A stretch of 33,794 nucleotides of DNA from the NCBI GenBank assembly GCA_017412405.1, contig JAFPYB010000230.1, positions 1 through 33,794 of the forward strand, written 5' to 3'. Below the pieces are notes generated by a model. That model was not told where the DNA came from. It worked only from the letters and a program-made list of their open reading frames with translations, and searched no databases. This document shows positions 8,608 to 14,696 of the stretch, piece by piece. Every line of letters starts with the position of its first letter. The stretch's first letter is position 1. Made by a program: the position numbers and the translations under genes. Source of the stretch: Treponema sp. (GTDB taxonomy: Bacteria > Spirochaetota > Spirochaetia > Treponematales > Treponemataceae).

Positions 8608-8763
8608 GCATAGGGCTGTCTAAAAAGTTCAGTTAGCTGTGTCATTCCGAAATCGTTTCGGAATCTCAACGCTTCATATAGCGTAGATGCTGAAACTGTC
8701 ATCCTGAACTTGATTCAGGATCAGCATGACATTTACTTCTAGGACAGCCCCATGCTTTTTTTT
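8608..8763 (+). terminator. Terminator-like long stem closing the repeat, downstream of tkt
   Basis: The bases flanking the element extend its end pairing. GCATAGGGCTGTC (8608-8620) pairs with GACAGCCCCATGC (8743-8755) with one mismatch, and eight T residues follow (8756-8763). On the plus strand this resembles an intrinsic terminator whose loop is the whole repeat. It lies nine bases after the tkt stop codon. Confidence 0.5.
8612..8751. repeat. Dispersed palindromic repeat (copy 2) with inverted ends
   Basis: This is the second copy of the element at 643-778. Here the ends are intact: GGGCTGTC (8613-8620) pairs with GACAGCCC (8743-8750). It has the same internal palindromes, ATTCCGAA/TTTCGGAAT and TCCTGA/TCAGGA. 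Small size, inverted ends and no coding capacity fit a non-autonomous palindromic element. It lies between the convergent transketolase and NifU-like genes. Confidence 0.82.
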
Positions 8764-8777
8764 GCCCCAGCATTTTC

Positions 8778-9011
8778 CTAATTTTCTTGCACGACTTCCG
8801 TGACTTCTGGGCAAGCGTCCTTCAGATAACGCTCAACGCCCATCTTGAGCGTCATGAGCGCCATGGGGCAGCTTCCGCATGCACCAGTGAGCCGCAAATG
8901 GACGCGGTTCTGCTCGTCAATCGAAACAAACTCCATGTCTCCGCCATCAGCCTGAAGCTGTGGTCTGAACATATCCAATGCCTCTTTTACAGTCTTTTCA
9001 TCAATCATCAT
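8778..9011 (-). CDS. NifU-like iron-sulfur scaffold domain protein
   Basis: A 77-residue protein made of a single NifU C-terminal (Nfu) domain. It starts with an acidic helix (EKTVKEALDMFRPQL), then QADGGDMEFV, then the CGSCP motif, whose two cysteines hold a transient iron-sulfur cluster for delivery to apoproteins. Its ATG overlaps the stop of the NUDIX gene (ATGA at 9008-9011), so the two are translationally coupled. A second ATG directly follows (9008) and is better spaced (six bases) from AGGAG, so the true start may be one codon later. Length is typical for stand-alone Nfu proteins. Confidence 0.9.
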   Translation of the reverse strand: MMIDEKTVKEALDMFRPQLQADGGDMEFVSIDEQNRVHLRLTGACGSCPMALMTLKMGVERYLKDACPEVTEVVQEN

Positions 9012-9562
9012 AAACTCCTGTCTTTCATTCTATACTGATTATTGCGTTTTTGCAAAATCTCCAGCGTTTTCCGCGCGGACTCGAACGCAAGGGGAAGACC
9101 TGCAATTTCCTCCTCCGTGCGGGCAAAACGCCGTTCAAGGGAAAGAACCTCGCTTTCCTGCGTCTTGAACACAGCCCCGCTGGGTATGACTGCCAGAAAA
9201 AACACATCGCTCGTCTTGTAGCGAATGTTCTTGTAATCGTAAGTGTTCGGGAACGACGCGATATATTCCAGCGACACAGGCTCCACGCCAAGTTCCTCCC
9301 TGCACTCCCGCATACAAGCCTCCTCAAGGCTCTCGTCGGGGTCAACGAACCCGCCGGGAAAAGCAAGGAATCCCTTGCGTGGCTCTTTTCCCCGCGTCTC
9401 GAACAGGATTCTTCCCTCGTCGTCCTGCACTACAAGCCCCACCGCAGCAGCAACATTGTTGTACAAATCAAAACCGCAGTCGGGACAAAGCCACTTGCGC
9501 ATATTCACGTTCTTGATGTTCGTCTTTCCGCACGACGGACAAAACCGAAAATCATTCTGCAT
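9008..9562 (-). CDS. NUDIX hydrolase with N-terminal zinc ribbon
   Basis: A 184-residue protein. The first 35 residues hold two CxxC pairs (CPSC, CPDC), a zinc ribbon as in NADH pyrophosphatase-type NUDIX proteins. The NUDIX box follows: GGFVDPDESLEEACMRECR and then EELGV, complete with the metal-binding glutamates. It presumably hydrolyses a nucleoside diphosphate derivative; the substrate cannot be read from the sequence. The start is supported by AGGAGG four bases upstream. It is the first gene of a two-gene unit with the NifU-like gene and is divergent from the U32 gene. Confidence 0.88.
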   Translation of the reverse strand: MQNDFRFCPSCGKTNIKNVNMRKWLCPDCGFDLYNNVAAAVGLVVQDDEGRILFETRGKEPRKGFLAFPGGFVDPDESLEEACMRECREELGVEPVSLEYIASFPNTYDYKNIRYKTSDVFFLAVIPSGAVFKTQESEVLSLERRFARTEEEIAGLPLAFESARKTLEILQKRNNQYRMKDRSL

Positions 9563-9580
9563 AAATCCTCCTGTACATCC

Positions 9581-9589
9581 AGTATAACA
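9581..9589 (-). promoter_or_regulatory. Extended -10 promoter for the NUDIX-NifU genes
   Basis: Minus-strand TG-T-TATACT, with TATACT at 9581-9586, is a good extended -10 about 19 bases before the NUDIX start. No clear -35 is visible, as is common for extended -10 promoters. Confidence 0.45.
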
Positions 9590-9614
9590 CTTTGCTGATT
9601 TTTCTTGCTGTTTC

Positions 9615-9623
9615 TGATAGAAT
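9615..9623 (+). promoter_or_regulatory. Extended -10 close to the U32 start codon
   Basis: TGATAGAAT (TG at 9615, TAGAAT at 9618-9623) lies eight bases before the ATG at 9632. Transcription would begin one or two bases before the start codon, which fits the absence of a ribosome binding site. Confidence 0.45.
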
Positions 9624-9631
9624 TATTCTTT

Positions 9632-11923
9632 ATGAGTGAACTATTAGCACCAGCAGGAAACATCGAAGCGCTCGACGCGGCAATTGGCGAGGGCGCGGAC
9701 GCCGTCTATCTCGGTCTCAAAAGCTTCAATGCGCGCCTGAGAAGCTCCAACTTTGCGTGGAACCAGTTTGAGGCGGCAGTCCAATCGCTTCATCGGCAGA
9801 ACAAGAAAATCTATGTCACCGTGAACACGGTCAGCGAGGAGCGCGACACCGAACGGCTCTACAAATTCCTCTCCTACCTGAACAAAATCGGGCCTGACGG
9901 TCTCATCGTGCAGGACTTCGGCGTTGTCCGCATGTGCCAGAAATTCTTCCCGAACTTGGAGCTGCACGGCTCCACGCAGATGAACGTGGAGAGCGCGGCG
10001 GGCGTGAACCTCTTGAGCCGCGAAGGACTCAAGCGCGTTGTCGTTGCCCGGGAGCTGGGTCTGCAGGAAATCCAGCAGATAAAATCAAAGACGAGCGCAG
10101 AGCTTGAAATTTTCGTGCATGGCGCATTGTGCGTAAGCGAAAGCGGTCTTTGCCTGTTCTCCAGCTTCCTCGGCGGGAAAAGCGCGAACCGAGGCATGTG
10201 CACCCAAGCCTGCCGACGCTACTACACCGCCCTGTCACGGAACGGAGAAGAGCAAGGATTCTATTTCTCGCCGTGCGACCTCCAGCTCATCGACCACATC
10301 CCAGACTTAATCCAGCTCGGCGTTGAGTCATTCAAAATCGAGGGGCGCATGAAAAGCGCCGAATATGTCGGTTCCGTCGTTGCCGCCTACCGCTACCTCA
10401 TGGATCACTGGCAGGAAGACAAAAAAGGCGCGATTGCCGCCGCAAAACGAATGCTCGCCACGGACTTTGCCCGCACAAAGACCGACTACTGGTACAACTT
10501 CAAGACGAACGACGAAGGCGTTCAGAAAGCAGGCTCACTCATCCTGAACCCAGCCCAGGCCGGCGGAACAGGCATCTATCTTGGAGTCATAGACAAAATC
10601 ACAGAGCCGAGCGACGAGGCAAAAGCACGCGCCCGGGCAGCAGCAGCCCCCGACGCGGAAAGCGACGACTGGCAGATAAAGATGGCGCATCTCAAGGGCG
10701 GGAACTACGACCCGGACCCAGGCGACTCAATCCGCCTGCACAAGTCGGACGACACCGGGCGCGTGAGCCACAAAGTCCGCACCGTGGAATTCGACGACAA
10801 GGGAAACCGCCTCATCGACATACCGAAAGGATTCAAGACGGGAGACAGCGTGTATCTGCTCCAGACAAAATCAATGTCCAAACGGTATCCCCGCGTCCTT
10901 CCCGCCGACATCGGAAAATACCGCCAGCAGCCGGGCGCGGAAGTCCTCCCCATTTTGGATATAACCCCCGTCCAGAAAAACGAGCTGTCGTACTTTCCCG
11001 AGGGACTGTACATCCAAGTCTCCACAATCGCGGACTTGTTCCAAATCCAGTCCAAGCATCCTGTACGCGCCATTCTGGAGCTGAACTTCGAGACCAAGGA
11101 AGATTTGCTTTCCCACGGAACGGTTCTGCCGTTCTCAAAAAAGCAGATTATCATTTCCCTTGACCCATACTGCCCCGCATCCCGGGAGGAAGAAACGGCC
11201 AAGACTCTGGACGCGCTCATTGCCGACGGCTTCAAGACGTTCGTGGTGAACAATGTGGCGCATATTTCGTTCCTGCGCACAAAAGGCGTGAACATCATTG
11301 CAGGCCCGTACCTGTACACGTTCAACCGCTGGGCAGTTTCGTGGCTCGAAAACCAGAACATCGGCGCATTCATCACGCCAATCGAAAACTCATGGAAAAA
11401 TCTCCAGGCAACGTTTGAGCCGAATGTCAGAAGCCGAGTCCTCGTCACGACATACGCATACCCAGCCCTCTTCCGCATACGGTTCCAGCTTCCCGAGAGC
11501 TACGACTTCACCTACTTCACCGACAAGGAGGGCATGGAATTCAAGGTGAATTCCACGCCTGACGGCTCCTTCGTAATGCCTGAGTCGCCGTTCTCAATCG
11601 TGGACAAGACTGAAACGCTGGATCACGAGGGATTCCACCGCGTCCTTCTCGATTTTTCCCGCACAAAAGTCACGCGGCAGGAACTCAAGGCGGTCTCCAC
11701 GGCGATGGTGAAAAAGCAGCCGCTTCCAGAAACAAGCCGTTTCAACTGGAAGGACGGCTTCTACAGTCCCGAGAAAATAGAAGAATACAAGGCTATGAAC
11801 GAACGCGCCGCAGAAGCAAAAGCCGCCGCGGCAGCCGGGCAGCCGTGGACGCAGACGCAGAGGACACGCCCACATTCGGCAAAGCAGCCTCAGCGTTCAT
11901 TCAAGAAGCGGAAAAAGTCATAG
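9632..11923 (+). CDS. Peptidase U32 family protein (RNA hydroxylation, TrhP/RlhA-like)
   Basis: A 763-residue cytoplasmic protein of the U32 family, whose characterised members (TrhP, RlhA) hydroxylate tRNA or 23S rRNA rather than cleave protein. It starts with ELLAPAGN and GADAVYLGL. The U32 signature EIFVHGALC...SGLC gives Cys167 and Cys174; RGMCTQAC gives Cys190 and Cys194. These four are the likely iron-sulfur ligands. SFKIEGRMKS follows at about 233-242. The length resembles the long RlhA type more than the short TrhP type. The C-terminus ends in an Ala-rich then basic tail (SFKKRKKS) that may bind RNA. An in-frame TTG at 9605 is possible, but ATG 9632 gives the family N-terminus. Confidence 0.88.
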   Translation: MSELLAPAGNIEALDAAIGEGADAVYLGLKSFNARLRSSNFAWNQFEAAVQSLHRQNKKIYVTVNTVSEERDTERLYKFLSYLNKIGPDGLIVQDFGVVRMCQKFFPNLELHGSTQMNVESAAGVNLLSREGLKRVVVARELGLQEIQQIKSKTSAELEIFVHGALCVSESGLCLFSSFLGGKSANRGMCTQACRRYYTALSRNGEEQGFYFSPCDLQLIDHIPDLIQLGVESFKIEGRMKSAEYVGSVVAAYRYLMDHWQEDKKGAIAAAKRMLATDFARTKTDYWYNFKTNDEGVQKAGSLILNPAQAGGTGIYLGVIDKITEPSDEAKARARAAAAPDAESDDWQIKMAHLKGGNYDPDPGDSIRLHKSDDTGRVSHKVRTVEFDDKGNRLIDIPKGFKTGDSVYLLQTKSMSKRYPRVLPADIGKYRQQPGAEVLPILDITPVQKNELSYFPEGLYIQVSTIADLFQIQSKHPVRAILELNFETKEDLLSHGTVLPFSKKQIIISLDPYCPASREEETAKTLDALIADGFKTFVVNNVAHISFLRTKGVNIIAGPYLYTFNRWAVSWLENQNIGAFITPIENSWKNLQATFEPNVRSRVLVTTYAYPALFRIRFQLPESYDFTYFTDKEGMEFKVNSTPDGSFVMPESPFSIVDKTETLDHEGFHRVLLDFSRTKVTRQELKAVSTAMVKKQPLPETSRFNWKDGFYSPEKIEEYKAMNERAAEAKAAAAAGQPWTQTQRTRPHSAKQPQRSFKKRKKS

Positions 11924-11945
11924 CAATGCGAAGCTGCCCGCAACG

Positions 11946-11965
11946 CCCCCCCCCGGACCCCCCCC
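11946..11965. repeat. Paired poly-C tracts (poly-G on the minus strand)
   Basis: C9 (11946-11954), GGA, then C8 (11958-11965) lies between the convergent U32 and ssb genes, about 60-80 bases past the ssb stop on the minus strand. As RNA or single-stranded DNA, the minus strand could form a G-quadruplex. It is the densest homopolymer site in the window. Confidence 0.75.
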
Positions 11966-12023
11966 ACCAAAGGAGAGCTTTCCGGGCGGAAAAATTGCGG
12001 CTGGCAGCATTAAAAGCCTTTGC

Positions 12024-12488
12024 CTAGAACACCGCCGCGTCGTCAAACTCGTCCTGGGTTGAAATCTCGTTTTGAAGCCCCGCCGCACAGGCCGCAAGGT
12101 TCGCCACGCTGTCCGAGCCAGATTGCTTTCCCTCGGCGGCAAGTTGACTTCCTTTTTTTCCAATCAAACACGCGTCCAGCGTCTCCGCAACGGCGTACAT
12201 CTTGCTGTACCTGCGTCCGTCCTTTTCCCACTTTCCCTGCCGAAGCCGCCCCACAAGGCGCACTCCCTGCCCTTTTCTCCCGAATTCGGCGAGTTTTTTC
12301 TGGAAAACATCGCCCCACACCTCCACCTCGATGAACAGCACTTCCTTCTGGAAATTTCCGTTCAAATCCTTGTAGTTCCTGTTCACCGCGAGGGGGAAGG
12401 TGCTGAACTTTGTCCCTTTCTTGCTGATTTTGAACTCCGCGTCCTTGCAGAGATTTCCTTCAAGAATGACCTGGTTGACTGTAGACAT
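12024..12488 (-). CDS. ssb: Single-stranded DNA-binding protein
   Basis: A 154-residue SSB. The OB fold begins MSTVNQVILEGNLCKDAEFK and continues with FSTFPLAVNRNY, FIEVEVWGD, and GQGVRLVGRLRQGKW. The protein ends in an acidic tip, DEFDDAAVF, equivalent to the usual DDDIPF partner-binding tail. It coats single-stranded DNA in replication and repair. I take ATG 12488 as the start because AGAGG (12495-12499) is six bases upstream. A GTG at 12503 would put the ribosome binding site inside the gene. It stands alone, divergent from the flavoprotein gene. Confidence 0.92.
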   Translation of the reverse strand: MSTVNQVILEGNLCKDAEFKISKKGTKFSTFPLAVNRNYKDLNGNFQKEVLFIEVEVWGDVFQKKLAEFGRKGQGVRLVGRLRQGKWEKDGRRYSKMYAVAETLDACLIGKKGSQLAAEGKQSGSDSVANLAACAAGLQNEISTQDEFDDAAVF

Positions 12489-12553
12489 TTTTGACCTCTT
12501 CACATAATTGATTTAGAAGAATCATCTGATTCCTCGACTATATAGGGACAGAG

Positions 12554-12587
12554 AATTTTCGTTTTTGACAGTGAAATTTTCGTTTTT
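12554..12587. repeat. Two direct copies of AATTTTCGTTTTT, 21 bp apart
   Basis: AATTTTCGTTTTT occurs at 12554-12566 and 12575-12587 in the ssb/flavoprotein divergent spacer. The 21-bp offset equals two DNA helical turns, and a TTGACA (12565-12570) overlaps the first copy. It could be a tandem operator. No certain promoter is assigned; TATAAT at 12603-12608 lacks a well-spaced -35. Confidence 0.4.
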
Positions 12588-12682
12588 CTGATAATTTTTT
12601 GTTATAATCGATGAAAATATTCGAAAATCTTCATTTTTCCGAACAAGCCCTATTTTTTTCCCGATTCTTCACCAATGTGTGC

Positions 12683-12711
12683 TTTTCACTTTTCTTGTTA
12701 CAAATTACAAT
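12683..12711 (+). promoter_or_regulatory. Candidate promoter directly before the flavoprotein start
   Basis: TTTTCA (12683-12688) and TACAAT (12706-12711) are 17 bases apart, and the ATG follows eight bases later. The transcript would begin about two bases before the start codon. The longer region upstream (12504-12682) is AT-rich and also holds a weak copy of the hairpin repeat (12620-12651). Confidence 0.4.
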
Positions 12712-12719
12712 TTCTTCTT

Positions 12720-14333
12720 ATGAAAACAGAACTTTCAATCACAGTAAAACCGGAAGAAGAAAAAAATCAGGCAATCATAGACGCAAAAATCTTGGAACAG
12801 CTTGCACAAAAGAATATTTCTGCAAAAAAAGACGAGATTATTTCAATCATGGAGAAAAAATCGATTGATGCAAGGCACAGAAACATAAAGATAATCCTGA
12901 AATATCGGGTTTACATCAACGAAAAGCCCAACGGAGACGGCGAATCTGTGCCAGAGTGGAAGCACGCAGAGGAAAAAAAGCGCGTCATCATCGTGGGGAC
13001 GGGACCCGCCGGGCTATACGCCGCATTCCGCCTGCTGGAAAGCGGCATAAAGCCAATTCTCATCGACCGCGGCACCGATGCCAAGCGGCGCAAGAAGGAC
13101 ATTGAAGCCCTCAAGTCTGCCGGAATCCTGAACGCACACTCAAACTTCTGCTTCGGCGAGGGCGGAGCCGGCACATTCAGCGACGGAAAACTCTACACGC
13201 GGAGCCAAAAGAGGGGCGACATCGGGAAAATCTACCGCATTTTCGTGGAATTCGGGGCGAACGAGTCGATTTTGACCGACGCCCACCCCCACATCGGCAC
13301 GGACAAGCTGCCTGAAATCATCACCAATATGCGAAAAAAAATCATCTCCCTGGGCGGCGAATTCATGTTCGATTCGCTTTGCACCGACTTGATTGTGGAA
13401 AAATCCGGCGGCAAGAAAAAATTCCGCGCAAAGGGCGTGCAGGTTCAAAACGTGCGCACTGGCCAGCAGTCAACAATCTTGGGCAACAAAATCATTCTCG
13501 CCACAGGACATTCCGCCGTTGACGTGTACAAAATGATTTCGCACATTGCCCCCGACGCGCTGGAAGCAAAGACGTTCGCCGTGGGCGTTCGCGTGGAGCA
13601 TCCCAGGTCGCTCATCGATGCAATCCAGTTCCACGGAAAGCAAATGGCAGAGGCCGCGGAATACCGCCTGACCACCCAGGTTGACGGGCGCGGCGTGTAC
13701 AGCTTCTGCATGTGCCCGGGCGGCTATGTCGTTCCGTGCGCCACGGCGGAGAACCACATCGTGGTGAACGGCATGTCGTCCTCCGGCAGAAACAGCCAGT
13801 GGAGCAATTCGGCCATTGTGGTGGAGAGACGGCCCGAGGACATTCAGGAGAAGTTCAGGCATCAGGCGGCAGAGGATGGCTGCCCGGCACTTGCGGGATT
13901 GTACTGGCGCACATGGCTTGAGGAGGAGACATTCCGCCATGCAAATGCCCAGAACGCACCCGCGCAAAGGCTCACCGATTTTTTGTCCCATACTGATTCA
14001 TCATCGCTTCCCCAGTCAAGCTACAAGCCGGGTCTGTCGCCAAGCCGACTTGACAAGTGGCTTCCCCCGGAGATTTCCAGAAGGCTCATGGAGGCATTCA
14101 CCGCCTTTGACAAGTCCATGCGGGGCTTTGTGTGCGCCGACGCGGTTCTGATTGCGTCCGAGACTCGGACAAGCACGCCGGTGAGAATCAAGCGCGACAA
14201 GGACACGCTGGAATGTACCGAAATCGAAGGGTTGTATCCGTGCGGAGAAGGAAGCGGGTACTCGGGCGGCATCGGCTCGTCAGCCATGGACGGCGAGCAT
14301 GTGGCGGCAAAAATCTCTGAGGCAGATTTTTAG
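12720..14333 (+). CDS. FAD-dependent dehydrogenase, COG2509-like
   Basis: A 537-residue flavoprotein. An N-terminal domain of about 80 residues ends in the family's KKSIDARHRNI segment. It is followed by the dinucleotide-binding motif VIIVGTGPAGLYAAFR (GTGPAGL at 93-99). GEGGAGTFSDGKLYTR follows at about 146-161, and GEGSGYSGGIGSSAMDG is near the C-terminus. The layout fits the uncharacterised FAD-dependent dehydrogenase family COG2509; the substrate is unknown. No ribosome binding site precedes ATG 12720, but a promoter-like -10 does. An in-frame ATG at 12675 lies upstream of that -10 and adds a non-conserved stretch. Confidence 0.88.
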   Translation: MKTELSITVKPEEEKNQAIIDAKILEQLAQKNISAKKDEIISIMEKKSIDARHRNIKIILKYRVYINEKPNGDGESVPEWKHAEEKKRVIIVGTGPAGLYAAFRLLESGIKPILIDRGTDAKRRKKDIEALKSAGILNAHSNFCFGEGGAGTFSDGKLYTRSQKRGDIGKIYRIFVEFGANESILTDAHPHIGTDKLPEIITNMRKKIISLGGEFMFDSLCTDLIVEKSGGKKKFRAKGVQVQNVRTGQQSTILGNKIILATGHSAVDVYKMISHIAPDALEAKTFAVGVRVEHPRSLIDAIQFHGKQMAEAAEYRLTTQVDGRGVYSFCMCPGGYVVPCATAENHIVVNGMSSSGRNSQWSNSAIVVERRPEDIQEKFRHQAAEDGCPALAGLYWRTWLEEETFRHANAQNAPAQRLTDFLSHTDSSSLPQSSYKPGLSPSRLDKWLPPEISRRLMEAFTAFDKSMRGFVCADAVLIASETRTSTPVRIKRDKDTLECTEIEGLYPCGEGSGYSGGIGSSAMDGEHVAAKISEADF

Positions 14334-14344
14334 GCGTGGGCATC

Positions 14345-14386
14345 GGCTCGTGGCAGCACGATTATCCACGTTGCCTGACACGAGCC
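14345..14386. repeat. Inverted repeat after the flavoprotein gene
   Basis: GGCTCGTG (14345-14352) and CACGAGCC (14379-14386) are perfect 8-base arms, with partial pairing possible inside. It lies 12 bases after the stop codon. No T run follows, so it is at most a weak terminator or an mRNA end-protecting hairpin. Confidence 0.5.
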
Positions 14387-14401
14387 AAGCTGAAACAGAG
14401 T

Positions 14402-14430
14402 TTGATTTTCCCCGCGTTTTTTGGTATGAT
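14402..14430 (+). promoter_or_regulatory. Promoter of the 41-aa basic protein
   Basis: TTGATT (14402-14407) and TATGAT (14425-14430) have an exact 17-base spacer. The predicted leader is about 26 bases long and contains AGAGG (14452-14456) six bases before the ATG. Confidence 0.6.
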
Positions 14431-14462
14431 GGAGAAACAAAATTACAAGTAAGAGGTAGATT

Positions 14463-14588
14463 ATGAGACTTGCCAAAAGATTCCGCCCTGTCGTTGGAAC
14501 AAAAACAACACGGGCAAACGAGAAGAAAAACGCAAAACGCGTTGCAGCAAACGATGCTTTGCTCAAAAAATTGTCAGGAAAAAAATAA
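14463..14588 (+). CDS. Small highly basic protein, 41 residues
   Basis: An open frame from ATG 14463 to TAA 14586-14588. The protein begins MRLAKRFRPVVG and ends LLKKLSGKK. About a third of its residues are Lys or Arg and very few are acidic, with no cysteine or membrane segment. I do not recognise the family. It is supported as a real gene by a promoter with ideal spacing, a ribosome binding site at ideal distance (AGAGG, six bases) and a dedicated terminator (14619-14646). Composition suggests nucleic acid or ribosome binding, which is inference only. It lies between the flavoprotein gene and the convergent rarA. Confidence 0.7.
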   Translation: MRLAKRFRPVVGTKTTRANEKKNAKRVAANDALLKKLSGKK

Positions 14589-14618
14589 TCGTTTTCCGCC
14601 GGTCAGCCGGTCAAAAGA

Positions 14619-14646
14619 GGTTCTGCCTAGCGCAGGGCCTTTTTTT
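14619..14646 (+). terminator. Intrinsic terminator of the 41-aa gene
   Basis: GGTTCTGC (14619-14626) pairs with GCAGGGCC (14632-14639) through eight pairs, including two G-U pairs, with a five-base loop. Seven T residues (14640-14646) follow. It lies 30 bases after the small gene's stop. Confidence 0.75.
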
Positions 14647-14696
14647 GCGCCCCGTCCACACCGCAAACCTGATGACAGAACGCATCTTGCACCTTT

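Noticed and set aside
11979-11992. TTTCCG-GG-CGGAAA hairpin between U32 and ssb
   Set aside because: A two-base loop and no downstream T run on either strand. Not convincing as a terminator.
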